A stretch of 11,650 nucleotides of DNA. It comes from an uncultured Prevotella sp. Its GTDB lineage: Bacteria > Bacteroidota > Bacteroidia > Bacteroidales > Bacteroidaceae. The first letter of the stretch is position 1, and the number at the start of each line of letters is the position of its first letter. The position numbers and the translations under genes are program-made. Below the pieces are notes generated by a model, which worked only from the letters and a program-made list of their open reading frames with translations, had not been told where the DNA came from and searched no databases. The stretch covers positions 1-11,650 of the forward strand of contig CAKQXI010000063.1 in NCBI GenBank assembly GCA_934281565.1, in the 5' to 3' direction. Shown here piece after piece: positions 1 through 7,592 of this stretch.

Positions 1-1328
1 GTGATAACAGCATCTTCGTTGGGCGAGAGATTGTCAAGAAAATATAGTTCGTTTCTGCCCAACGGAAACATGAGGCGCGCCTTTCCATCAGGATTGTCCT
101 CATAATGTAAGTATCCGCAACGTTCCAGTATCCTCAGGGCGGAATCAACCTTGGTAGGGAAGAATTTGTAGGTATAGCAAAACTTCTCAATGTTGAATTC
201 AAATGTCTTGCCACACCCACTGGCTATGCCTATCTGAAAGAAATAGGCAAGGTGTTCATAGATTTTCCTGATAAGTTCCTTTGCAGGAAAAGTATCGTCA
301 ATGCGCTTCTTGAGCTTTCGCTCATCACTCATGTCATATAGCAGGACAGCATACGATTTGTTTCCATCCCTACCAGCACGACCAGCCTCTTGGAAATAGG
401 CTTCGAGCGAGTCGGGGCAATCTATATGAATGACCATGCGCACATCAGGCTTGTCAATTCCCATTCCGAAAGCGTTGGTGGCAACCATCACCCTTACTTC
501 ATCGTTCTGCCATGCTTTCTGTCGCTCATCCTTGATGATAGGATCAAGTCCAGCATGATAGAAAGTAGCAGTGATGTCATTCTTGTTGAGTATTTCTGAT
601 ATTTCCTTGGTACGTTTCCTGCTTCTGGCATATATGATGGCAGAGCCATCCACGCATTGCAGGATATGGATCATTTCGTTCAACTTGTCAGCGACGGTAC
701 GAACAATGTATGCAAGGTTCTTGCGCTCGAAGCTCATCTTGAACACATTCTTCTGCCCGAAGCATAGTTGTTCTTGGATGTCGTCCACCACTTCTGGTGT
801 CGCTGTGGCGGTAAGGGCAAGGATAGGCGTGTTTGGTTTCAGTTCACGAATATCGGCAATCTTGAGGTAAGAAGGTCGGAAGTCGTATCCCCATTGGCTG
901 ATGCAATGAGCTTCGTCTACGGTGATGAAACTTACCTTGATATGGCGCAGTTTGGTTTGGAAGATTTCTGTACTTAGGCGTTCTGGAGAAACATAGAGAA
1001 TTTTGATGCCACCAAAGATGCAGTTCTCTAAAGTCTGGACGATTTCGTTTCTCGATTTGCCAGAATAGATGGCATCGGCAAGGATGCCACGCTCCTTGAG
1101 GTGGTGTACTTGGTCTTTCATCAAGGCTATCAAGGGGGTGATGACAAGACATACGCCATCCTGTGCAAGTGCGGGAACTTGGAAAGTAATGGATTTACCG
1201 CCACCTGTAGGCATGAGTCCGAGGGTATCCTTTCCATTAGCAATGCTTTCTATGATGTCTCTCTGTATGCCACGGAAGTCGGGATACCCCCAGTATTGGC
1301 GTAAAATATCTTGAAATCTATCAGCCAT
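1..1328 (-). CDS. recQ: RecQ-family ATP-dependent DNA helicase (3' end cut off by window)
   Basis: RecQ unwinds DNA 3'-5' with ATP in recombination and stalled-fork repair. The frame is open from an ATG at 1328 down to the window edge, giving 442 complete codons; the C-terminus lies outside. Visible helicase motifs: motif 0 region around Y15-Q22, Walker A GLMPTGGGKS (37-46), motif II DEAH (138-141) followed by the RecQ aromatic loop CISQWGYDFRPSY (142-154), motif III LTATAT (172-177), motif V VATNAFGMGIDKPDVR (282-297) and motif VI YFQEAGRAGRDG (311-322). After about residue 345 the helical/winged-helix-like part begins, but the clustered cysteines of the E. coli RecQ zinc module are absent: C372, C384 and C404 are scattered. 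This fits the shorter RecQ type of Bacteroidetes. The ATG lies 23 nt after the recJ stop, so the two genes are probably one transcript. The family call is secure; the subtype is less so. Confidence 0.95.
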   Translation of the reverse strand, partial: MADRFQDILRQYWGYPDFRGIQRDIIESIANGKDTLGLMPTGGGKSITFQVPALAQDGVCLVITPLIALMKDQVHHLKERGILADAIYSGKSRNEIVQTLENCIFGGIKILYVSPERLSTEIFQTKLRHIKVSFITVDEAHCISQWGYDFRPSYLKIADIRELKPNTPILALTATATPEVVDDIQEQLCFGQKNVFKMSFERKNLAYIVRTVADKLNEMIHILQCVDGSAIIYARSRKRTKEISEILNKNDITATFYHAGLDPIIKDERQKAWQNDEVRVMVATNAFGMGIDKPDVRMVIHIDCPDSLEAYFQEAGRAGRDGNKSYAVLLYDMSDERKLKKRIDDTFPAKELIRKIYEHLAYFFQIGIASGCGKTFEFNIEKFCYTYKFFPTKVDSALRILERCGYLHYEDNPDGKARLMFPLGRNELYFLDNLSPNEDAVI

Positions 1329-1351
1329 TTAAACCTTGTGTTAGAAAGGGA

Positions 1352-3073
1352 TTATCCCTCGTTGGGACGAATATCCTCTATCTGTAATTGTACTTGGTTT
1401 TTCTTGAAAACATTCTCCTCGATGGTGTAGGCTATGTCAAAACTTCTCTTGCTCTTGATATACCGGGCGGAACCACTTTGCCCGAAAGCAATGCCGTTGA
1501 CCACGTTGCTCGACTTCGAGTCAACCAATTCGAGCTTGATATGCTCTTGTTCCCTTCCTACCACCTTGCTCGTACCATAGTCATATACCTTGTTTGTGCA
1601 GAATACAGGCTTCTGGTTGCTTGGTCCGAATGGTGAGAAGCGTTTGAGGTCATTATGCAGATGCTTGGTGATGTCCTTGAAGTCGATGACAGCATCGATA
1701 TTGAGGATAGCCTCGGTCTGTTCTGGTGATATATGTTCCTCCACATACTTCTGAAAACGGTCACGGAAGTCTTTGATACGGTCCCATCTCATGGTGAGCC
1801 CCACGGCATAAGTGTGCCCACCGAAGTTGGTAAGCAAGTCGCGGCAACTCTTGATAGCCGAATAGACATCAAAACCAGTTACGCTGCGGGCAGACCCCGT
1901 AGCCATATCTCCGTCCTTGGTCAAGACAACGGTAGGGCGGAAGTATATCTCCGTCAATCGAGAGGCAACGATGCCGATGACGCCCTTTTTCCATCCCTCA
2001 TCATAGAGTACGATGCTGGAGTTATGCTTCTGGCTCTCAAGGCGAGAGACTATGACATTGGCTTCTTCGGTCATCTGTTTGTCTATGTCCTTGCGTTGCT
2101 CGTTATATTCGTTGATGTGCTTTGCCATGCGGAGGGCGGTGGCGAAGTCACGTTCCACAAGCAGGTCAACGCTCAGCTTGCCGTTCTCCATGCGACCAGA
2201 GGCATTGATGCGAGGCCCAATCTTGAACACGATGTCGCTCATCGAAATCTCTCGTCCATTCAGACCACAGATGTCAATGATTGACTTCAAGCCGATGCTT
2301 GGGTTCGTATTGAGTTGTTTCAAGCCATGAAAGGCGAGGATGCGATTTTCGTCCACCACAGGCACAATGTCGGCTGCGATGCTCACGGCACAGAAGTCGA
2401 GCAAAGGGATAAGTCGGGAGAATGGGATACCATTGTCCTTGGCGAAGGCTTGCATGAACTTGAAGCCTACACCGCATCCACACAAGTGCTTGAATGGGAA
2501 CGGATCATCAGGACGTTTGGGGTTCAAGATAGCCACGGCAGGTGGCATCACCTCGTCTGGCACGTGGTGGTCACAAATGATAAAGTCTATGCCAAGGCTC
2601 TTGGCATACTCAATCTCCTGAATGGCTTTGATGCCACAATCGAGGATAATGATTAGTTTAACACCTGTCTCATGGGCAAAGTCTATTCCTTTCTTGCTTA
2701 CTCCATAGCCCTCGTCATAACGGTCGGGGATATAGTAGTCGATATTGGAATAGAATTGTTGTAGAAACCGATATACCAATGCAACGGCGGTGCATCCATC
2801 CACGTCATAATCGCCATATACAAGGATGCGTTCCTTGCGCCCCATGGCATCGTTCAGACGGTCTACGGCAACATCCATGTCTTTCATCAAGAAAGGGTTT
2901 ATCAAGTCGGCAAGTTGAGGTCGGAAGAACCTTTTTGCCGCTGACTCGGTAGTGATGCCTCGCTGAATGAGAAGCTGTCCAAGGATAGGACTGATGTTGA
3001 GTTTATCGCCCAGTTCCTTGGCTGATTTCTGCTGTTCTTGTGTAGGTGTTTCGTAATTCCATTTAAAATGCAT
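1352..3073 (-). CDS. recJ: single-stranded-DNA-specific exonuclease RecJ
   Basis: RecJ degrades single-stranded DNA 5'-3' in RecF-type recombination, mismatch repair and processing of stalled forks. The protein has 573 residues, the normal family length. DHH-domain metal motifs are intact: DYDVDG (88-93), DCG (145-147) and DHH (168-170). GPRINASGR (286-294) closes the first domain. The DHHA1 domain has IGIVASRL (367-373 region) and FGGH (417-420), followed by a C-terminal OB-like domain from about 450 to 573. The ATG at 3073 is the natural start: the N-terminus WNY...PILGQLLIQRGI aligns with the family and the leader upstream is AT-rich. It is the first gene of a probable recJ-recQ operon, a pairing that makes sense because RecQ unwinding supplies RecJ's substrate. 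No oddities in the coding sequence. Confidence 0.97.
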   Translation of the reverse strand: MHFKWNYETPTQEQQKSAKELGDKLNISPILGQLLIQRGITTESAAKRFFRPQLADLINPFLMKDMDVAVDRLNDAMGRKERILVYGDYDVDGCTAVALVYRFLQQFYSNIDYYIPDRYDEGYGVSKKGIDFAHETGVKLIIILDCGIKAIQEIEYAKSLGIDFIICDHHVPDEVMPPAVAILNPKRPDDPFPFKHLCGCGVGFKFMQAFAKDNGIPFSRLIPLLDFCAVSIAADIVPVVDENRILAFHGLKQLNTNPSIGLKSIIDICGLNGREISMSDIVFKIGPRINASGRMENGKLSVDLLVERDFATALRMAKHINEYNEQRKDIDKQMTEEANVIVSRLESQKHNSSIVLYDEGWKKGVIGIVASRLTEIYFRPTVVLTKDGDMATGSARSVTGFDVYSAIKSCRDLLTNFGGHTYAVGLTMRWDRIKDFRDRFQKYVEEHISPEQTEAILNIDAVIDFKDITKHLHNDLKRFSPFGPSNQKPVFCTNKVYDYGTSKVVGREQEHIKLELVDSKSSNVVNGIAFGQSGSARYIKSKRSFDIAYTIEENVFKKNQVQLQIEDIRPNEG

Positions 3074-3105
3074 TTTATATTTTTTTTATTCTGGGGGTAA
3101 AATTA

Positions 3106-3138
3106 CAAAAATAAAATGAGATACGGGCAAGTTTTAAA
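3106..3138 (-). promoter_or_regulatory. probable Bacteroidales-type promoter of recJ-recQ
   Basis: On the minus strand TATTTTTG (3113 to 3106) matches the Bacteroidales -7 consensus TAnnTTTG. A weak -33 match, TTTA instead of TTTG, lies 21 nt upstream (3138-3135). Predicted transcription start near 3102 gives a leader of about 29 nt before the recJ ATG. AT-rich DNA makes such matches easy, so this is moderate evidence only. Confidence 0.45.
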
Positions 3139-3186
3139 TGAAAAAAACAAAATAAGCTATTAGGTTGGTGATAAAATACCAATAAA

Positions 3187-3215
3187 GGGTGACAAAACAC
3201 GAAGTTTTGTCACCC
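3187..3215 (-). terminator. intrinsic terminator after the C1 peptidase gene
   Basis: A perfect 12-bp stem (GGGTGACAAAAC at 3187-3198 with its complement at 3204-3215) closes a 5-nt loop. Read on the minus strand it starts 33 nt past the C1 peptidase stop and is followed by TTTATTGGTATTTTATC, a T-rich tail. It should end the pepP-C1 transcript and isolate the recJ promoter just downstream. Confidence 0.85.
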
Positions 3216-3248
3216 CTCTTGAATATGGAGAATGATTTGTACCTATTA

Positions 3249-4457
3249 TTAGATACCTAATTTCTTACGAATGTCCAGTGGAATGGCGTTCTTGTTAACC
3301 ATGAAGTCCATAGTCTTGTAAGCAACGAAAGCCTTGGTCATATACCATGTACCCTTGTAGTCGCCGTATGTTCCCCAAGAGTTCTTTACCATGTAATACT
3401 CTTTGCCGTTCTGGTCTTTGGCGATACCGTAGATATGCATACCGTGGTCATCGGTAGTCTCCCAGTTGTCGAATGCTTCTTGGCGCATCTGCTGTGTAGG
3501 AACTACTTCTGGTGCATTGACACCGAGTGAGTCAAACTTCTCTTTCTTCTCGTCTTTGGATAGTTTGAACCAGCGGTCGGCATCCGTGCCAGCCATAGAG
3601 CGAACTTTCTTTACATCATAAGCAATGCCAAGACCCTTGCGAGTAAAGCCGTCCTCTGTTACGTCACCACCCCAAGCAACAGTATAACCGTTGTTGATGG
3701 CATTGTCTATGATCTTGCAGAGGTCTTCCATAGGAACGTTATAGCTCAAAGGCCAACGCCAGTTGTCTTGTACCTCAACGGCAAACTTGCTCCACATTGG
3801 ATGATGGGTGTAGCTTGTGATGGTTACGTAGTCATCCAAGTTCAAGCCGAGGCTTTCGCAGAAAGACTGTGGAGTGTATGTCTTGCCCTGATAGGTGAAA
3901 GACTCAGGAGCCTTGCCGAGATAAGAGTCGATGATACCTTGAAGACCGTTCTTCCAAGCAGGAGAAAGTTTCTTGGAGTTGCTCTTGGCAATAGCTTCCA
4001 CGTATGGAGTCATCACGTTGAAGAACTCACCAAAGTTAGCCAAAGAATCGCCAGACAATGTACCAGGCAATGGCATTGCATTCTCTGGAGTGATGCCATA
4101 GTGCTGCAAGCAGTAGAGTACATCGTATGCGCTACCACCCTGTGAGAAACTTACGTCACCGTGCATTCTCACTGCCATTGTCGCGCGGTCCATATAAGTC
4201 TTGTTGGCTACGAACATTTCGCTCAAGTCATAGCTTTTGCCAGTCTTCTTTAGGATTTCGCTCTCGAAGAAACTCAGTGTAGAGTAAGCCCAGCACGTAC
4301 CACTACGGTTCTGGTCCTTGATACTTGTAATACGGTTTTGCTTTACAACTGTGAAAACTGGTTTGTTTTTTGCAATCGCTGCTGAATCTTTAGCTGTTTT
4401 TGCATTTACGCCTGTGGCAATCAATGCCATCAATGCGATGATGAATGTCTTCTTCAT
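3249..4457 (-). CDS. exported C1-family (papain-fold, bleomycin hydrolase/PepC-like) cysteine peptidase
   Basis: This cysteine peptidase is related to aminopeptidase C and bleomycin hydrolase and probably trims peptides. It has 402 residues. Residues 1-19 form a classical signal peptide (KK, then a hydrophobic stretch, ending VNA before K20), with no lipobox cysteine, so the protein is probably periplasmic or secreted, unlike cytoplasmic PepC. The catalytic set is visible: oxyanion Gln Q49 and nucleophile C55 in DQNRSGTCWAYS, H338 in DDHGMHIYGI, and N359 in VKNSWG. The C-terminus ends IRKKLGI, where PepC and bleomycin hydrolase have a short tail that limits them to exopeptidase action; whether this tail does the same cannot be told here. 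The gene follows the aminopeptidase P gene by 48 nt with no promoter motif in between, and AAGAGAAG about 8 nt before the ATG may serve as a weak ribosome site. Substrate unknown. Confidence 0.92.
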   Translation of the reverse strand: MKKTFIIALMALIATGVNAKTAKDSAAIAKNKPVFTVVKQNRITSIKDQNRSGTCWAYSTLSFFESEILKKTGKSYDLSEMFVANKTYMDRATMAVRMHGDVSFSQGGSAYDVLYCLQHYGITPENAMPLPGTLSGDSLANFGEFFNVMTPYVEAIAKSNSKKLSPAWKNGLQGIIDSYLGKAPESFTYQGKTYTPQSFCESLGLNLDDYVTITSYTHHPMWSKFAVEVQDNWRWPLSYNVPMEDLCKIIDNAINNGYTVAWGGDVTEDGFTRKGLGIAYDVKKVRSMAGTDADRWFKLSKDEKKEKFDSLGVNAPEVVPTQQMRQEAFDNWETTDDHGMHIYGIAKDQNGKEYYMVKNSWGTYGDYKGTWYMTKAFVAYKTMDFMVNKNAIPLDIRKKLGI

Positions 4458-4505
4458 GAAAATCTTCTCTTTTTTATTAATAATGTTGTAGTATTTTTAT
4501 TATGA

Positions 4506-5909
4506 TTATTTATTAGCTGCCATATAGTCCTCTACATCCTTTGGATGATAAGGGATGCGGTCTTTGCCGATGAAGCGACAGCCCTCTTTGGTGATAAGCA
4601 CATCGTCCTCGATGCGGATGCCACCGAAGTCCTTGTAAGTCTCTAATTTGTCGAAGTTTAAGAACTCGGCGCAATGTCCCTTTTCTTTCCATTCGTCGAT
4701 GAGGACAGGGATAAAGTAGATGCCTGGCTCGTCGGTTACGACGAACCCTTCTTCCAAGCGGCGACCCATGCGCAAGCAGTTGGTGCCGAATTGTTCAAGG
4801 TTAGGTCTTACTTCTTCGTCAAATCCTACGTTTATCTGGTCGAGACTCTCCATGTCGTGTACATCCATACCCATCATGTGACCAAGTCCATGGGGCAGGA
4901 ACATGGCGTGTGCACCAGCCTTGACTGCTTCTTCGGTGTCACCCTTGGCAAGTCCTAATTCTTTCAAGCGGTCGAACATCAAGCGACATACCGCAAAGTG
5001 GACATCGGCATATTTCACACCGGGTTTAGCCACTTCGAGCGTATAGTCATGGCAAGCCTCCACGATGGAGTAAATCTCCAACTGTCGTTGGGTGAATTTG
5101 CCGTCTACCGGCATGGTACGGGTATTGTCTGAGCAATAATTGTTGATAGTTTCTGCACCAGCGTCACAGAGCACCAATCTTCCAGCTTCAAGTTTGTTGA
5201 GCGATGGCGCACCGTGCATGATTTCACCGTGTTGGCTGAAGATGGTAGGGAAGCTCTCCATAGCTCCGTATGACTGGGCGATGCCACACAGTTGTCCTGC
5301 GATATACTTCTCAGTAATTCCCGGCTTAACCAGTTTCATAGCCGTAGTGTGCATCTTGTATCCGATGACAGCGGCACGTTCCAGTTCCTCAATTTCCTCT
5401 GGTGTCTTGGTCGAGCGCATTTTAACGACCGCCTTGATGAGTTCCAACGAAGCCTCTTCCTTTTGTTGGTTGGGATGGATGCCTAACAAGTCGAATATCT
5501 GGAGCTTGATGTCATAGCGATAAGGTGGCAAGAAGTGTATCTTGCGCTTCTTCGACATGGCATCGTTGCAAATGGTCTTGAGCGACTTCATGGGAGCAGT
5601 GTTGCGAACGCCAACTTGTTCTGCCAAGTCGTGTACGCTGTCCACGCTGCCATACCATACTATATCTTCTATGTCTATGTCGTCGCCAACAAGTGTTTCT
5701 ATGTCGTTGTCAATGTCAATGACACCCACTAATCCGTCACGCTTCTGTCCGAAATAATAAAGGAAAGAAGAATCTTGGCGAAACGGTGCATACCCATTGT
5801 TAGGGAAGTTGCACGGCGACTCATTGTTACCGAAAATCAAGATGATGCCGCTCTTGACGAGTTTCTTCAACTCTTGGCGGCGCTTGATGTAAGTGTCCTT
5901 GCTAAACAT
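4506..5909 (-). CDS. pepP: aminopeptidase P family (M24B) Xaa-Pro metallopeptidase
   Basis: Aminopeptidase P removes the N-terminal residue from peptides whose second residue is proline, using two metal ions (usually Mn). The protein has 467 residues and no signal peptide, so it acts in the cytoplasm. An N-terminal creatinase-like domain (about 1-165, including GNNESPCNFPNNGYAPFRQDSSFLYYFG, split as GNNE 27-30 and FRQDSSFLYY 43-52) precedes the pita-bread catalytic domain. The five metal ligands are readable: D249 and D261 (CDAGAETINNYCSDNTRT), H344 (HGLGHMMG), E394 (TDEPGIYF) and E434 (GIRIEDDV). The two Asp are 12 residues apart, against 11 in E. coli PepP, a one-residue insertion. The start at 5909 lies about 25 nt below a clear promoter. 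It is probably co-transcribed with the secreted C1 peptidase gene. The call as Xaa-Pro aminopeptidase rather than Xaa-Pro dipeptidase rests on length and domain make-up. Confidence 0.93.
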   Translation of the reverse strand: MFSKDTYIKRRQELKKLVKSGIILIFGNNESPCNFPNNGYAPFRQDSSFLYYFGQKRDGLVGVIDIDNDIETLVGDDIDIEDIVWYGSVDSVHDLAEQVGVRNTAPMKSLKTICNDAMSKKRKIHFLPPYRYDIKLQIFDLLGIHPNQQKEEASLELIKAVVKMRSTKTPEEIEELERAAVIGYKMHTTAMKLVKPGITEKYIAGQLCGIAQSYGAMESFPTIFSQHGEIMHGAPSLNKLEAGRLVLCDAGAETINNYCSDNTRTMPVDGKFTQRQLEIYSIVEACHDYTLEVAKPGVKYADVHFAVCRLMFDRLKELGLAKGDTEEAVKAGAHAMFLPHGLGHMMGMDVHDMESLDQINVGFDEEVRPNLEQFGTNCLRMGRRLEEGFVVTDEPGIYFIPVLIDEWKEKGHCAEFLNFDKLETYKDFGGIRIEDDVLITKEGCRFIGKDRIPYHPKDVEDYMAANK

Positions 5910-5937
5910 GTTTTTATAAATTTACTTTAATTTGGTG

Positions 5938-5945
5938 CAAAGTTA
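5938..5945 (-). promoter_or_regulatory. -7 element of the pepP promoter
   Basis: The minus strand reads TAACTTTG, then CA, an exact TAnnTTTG match. Predicted start near 5934 gives a leader of about 25 nt. No TTTG lies at the usual 19-21 nt spacing upstream, so the -33 element is missing or degenerate. Confidence 0.65.
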
Positions 5946-5968
5946 GTTATTTTTTCGCAAAAAATGAT

Positions 5969-5976
5969 TATCTTTG
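5969..5976 (+). promoter_or_regulatory. -7 element of the patatin-like gene promoter
   Basis: TATCTTTG followed by CA matches TAnnTTTG exactly. Predicted start near 5980 leaves an unusually long leader of about 90 nt before the ATG at 6073, containing a dyad at 6043-6057. No good -33 TTTG is seen. Confidence 0.65.
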
Positions 5977-6042
5977 CAATCAAAATCGCATACTTAGTGC
6001 TAATTTATAAATAATTAATAGTCTGGGGCTACAATTTGTGGC

Positions 6043-6057
6043 TTTTGACGGTCAAAA
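6043..6057. promoter_or_regulatory. perfect dyad TTTTGAC-G-GTCAAAA in the patatin leader
   Basis: Seven-bp perfect arms flank a single G, extended by GC/GC with one bulged A (6041-6060). The arms are too close to close as a full RNA hairpin, so a dimeric regulator site is more natural than an RNA switch. It ends 15 nt before the ATG. Function is inferred from symmetry alone. Confidence 0.3.
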
Positions 6058-6072
6058 AGCAGATAAATTGAT

Positions 6073-6918
6073 ATGAAGTTGAATAGAAATACAGGTTTGG
6101 TCTTGGAAGGTGGTGGAATGCGAGGCGTGTTCACAAGTGGCGTGTTGGATGCTTTTATGAAGTATGACTTATACTTTTCTTATGTGGTGGCAGTGTCGGC
6201 TGGTGCCTGCAATGGAATGTCATATATGAGTCGCCAACCTCGCCGTGCTCGTATTTCCAATATCGATTATCTGGCTCGCTATCAATATATCGGCTTGCGC
6301 CATTTGGTTACGCAAGGTTGCATTTTTGACAGAAAACTTCTTTATGATAAGTTCCCCAACCAGTTGCTCCCTTTCGATTTCGATACCTATTTCAAGTATG
6401 CCGACGGCTTTGAGATGGTTACGACGAATTGCTTGACGGGGCAGGCTATGTATCTCTCCGAGAGTCACGACCGCCAGCGTGCCCTTGATATAGTGCGAGC
6501 TTCCAGCAGTTTGCCATACGTTAGCAAGATTGTGATGGTGGATGGTATTCCTATGCTTGACGGAGGCATAGCGGACAGCATCCCTGTGAAACATTCGATG
6601 GACATGGGGCATGAGCATAATGTGGTCATCTTGACTCGCAACAAGGGATGGCGTGATACTGGTAAGGACCATAAGATACCTTATTTATACAAGAACTATC
6701 CTCGTTTACGTGTTGCATTAAGTCATCGTCATCGCTCTTATAATGAACAAATCCAGTTGGTTGATGATTTAGAGGTAGCAGGTAAGATTACTTGCATCCG
6801 TCCGCTTCGTCCGCTGGAGGTTGGGCGCATCGAGAAAGATACCGACAAGCTGGAACGCTTATACGAAGAAGGCTTCTCGTTAGGAGAAGCCTTTTGTAAG
6901 GAACATTTATCCCTCTAA
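6073..6918 (+). CDS. patatin-like phospholipase (YjjU/RssA-like)
   Basis: Patatin-fold enzymes are Ser-Asp dyad lipid acyl hydrolases; the bacterial YjjU/RssA branch has poorly known substrates. The protein has 281 residues, without signal peptide or membrane segment. The oxyanion loop LEGGGMRG is at 11-18, the nucleophile is S42 in VAVSAGACNG, and the catalytic Asp is D163 in MLDGGIADSIPV. The nucleophile elbow reads A-V-S-A-G where the usual motif is G-x-S-x-G, an alanine at the first glycine position (A40). Residues from about 205 on (RHRSYN, then IRPLRPLEVGRIEKD and LYEEG) resemble the C-terminal extension typical of YjjU-type proteins. The ATG at 6073 begins just before the conserved GLVLEGGG segment, so no upstream start is needed; no Shine-Dalgarno is evident. 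The last 12 nt overlap the end of trmD on the other strand, and a hairpin lies within the last 18 codons. Confidence 0.93.
   Translation: MKLNRNTGLVLEGGGMRGVFTSGVLDAFMKYDLYFSYVVAVSAGACNGMSYMSRQPRRARISNIDYLARYQYIGLRHLVTQGCIFDRKLLYDKFPNQLLPFDFDTYFKYADGFEMVTTNCLTGQAMYLSESHDRQRALDIVRASSSLPYVSKIVMVDGIPMLDGGIADSIPVKHSMDMGHEHNVVILTRNKGWRDTGKDHKIPYLYKNYPRLRVALSHRHRSYNEQIQLVDDLEVAGKITCIRPLRPLEVGRIEKDTDKLERLYEEGFSLGEAFCKEHLSL
6867..6895. terminator. hairpin in the patatin 3' coding end, probable trmD terminator
   Basis: GGCTTCTC (6871-6878) pairs with GAGAAGCC (6884-6891) over a 5-nt loop; two A-U pairs, one G-U and one A-U extend the stem to 12. On the minus strand it starts 11 nt after the trmD stop, followed by a weak TTCTTC tail. 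On the plus strand it is followed by TTTTG but lies before the patatin stop codon, where termination would give a stopless message. Serving trmD is the simpler reading. Confidence 0.5.
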
Positions 6919-7584
6919 GAGATCAGGGCGCAATCGCTTGGTGCGCTCCATCGCTTGGTCAAATTCCCATTGTCTTATCTTAGCCTCGTTTCCGCTCAAC
7001 AATATGTCAGGTACTTTCCAACCTTTATAATCGGCTGGGCGAGTATAGATGGGAGCGGCGAGGATGTCGTCTTGGAAACAGTCGGAGAGTGCGCTTTGTT
7101 CGTCACTGATAACGCCGGGAACTAAGCGGATGACTGCATCCGAGATGATGGCTGCGGCAAGTTCTCCACCAGTCAGCACATAGTCGCCAACGGAAATCTC
7201 ACGAGTGATGAGATGGTCACGCACACGCTGGTCGATGCCTTTGTAATGACCGCAAAGGATGATCAGGTTACCTTGCATGGACATCTCATTGGCTATCTTC
7301 TGGTTGAAAGTTTCCCCATCTGGTGAAACATAAATGACATCATCATATTCTCGTTCAGCTTTGAGGGCGGATATGCAACGGTCGATAGGTTCGCATTGCA
7401 TCACCATTCCTGCGCTTCCACCATAGGGATAATCGTCTACACGCTTCCATTTGTCCAAAGTATAATCACGCAAGTTATGAAGATGGATCTCGGCGAGACC
7501 CTTCTTTTGTGCACGTGCCAAGATAGATTCGTTGATGAATCCCTCTAACATTTCTGGCAATACGGTAATGATGTCTATTCTCAT
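6907..7584 (-). CDS. trmD: tRNA (guanosine(37)-N1)-methyltransferase TrmD
   Basis: TrmD uses S-adenosylmethionine to methylate G37 beside the anticodon of tRNAs, preventing +1 frameshifting. I place the start at 7584, giving 225 residues beginning MRIDIITVLPEM, as in the family. The in-frame ATG at 7605 would add MITFADI, but those codons overlap the promoter -7 box (7593-7600). Family motifs, numbered from 7584: RVDDYPYGGSAGMVM (48-62), the trefoil-knot SAM site CGHYKGIDQR (111-120) and SVGDYVLTGGELAA (131-144), and the linker DEQSALSDCFQ (161-171), whose D168 matches the catalytic Asp region of E. coli TrmD. KGWKVPDILLSGN and the C-terminal ERTKRLRPDLL are also typical. It is monocistronic here, divergent from aconitase, and its 3' end overlaps the patatin gene by 12 nt. 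Confidence 0.96.
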   Translation of the reverse strand: MRIDIITVLPEMLEGFINESILARAQKKGLAEIHLHNLRDYTLDKWKRVDDYPYGGSAGMVMQCEPIDRCISALKAEREYDDVIYVSPDGETFNQKIANEMSMQGNLIILCGHYKGIDQRVRDHLITREISVGDYVLTGGELAAAIISDAVIRLVPGVISDEQSALSDCFQDDILAAPIYTRPADYKGWKVPDILLSGNEAKIRQWEFDQAMERTKRLRPDLLEG

Positions 7585-7592
7585 AATGTCTG

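Larger units (their letters stand above)
5936..5978. promoter_or_regulatory. near-palindromic divergent promoter region
   Basis: Around the centre G5957, 17 of 21 base pairs are mirror-complementary. The outer arms are TGCAAAGTTA and TATCTTTGCA, which are the two opposite -7 elements with their CA extension; the inner part is a T6-CGC-A6 tract with 7-bp perfect arms at 5949-5965. pepP is read to the left and the patatin gene to the right from this element. Confidence 0.6.
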
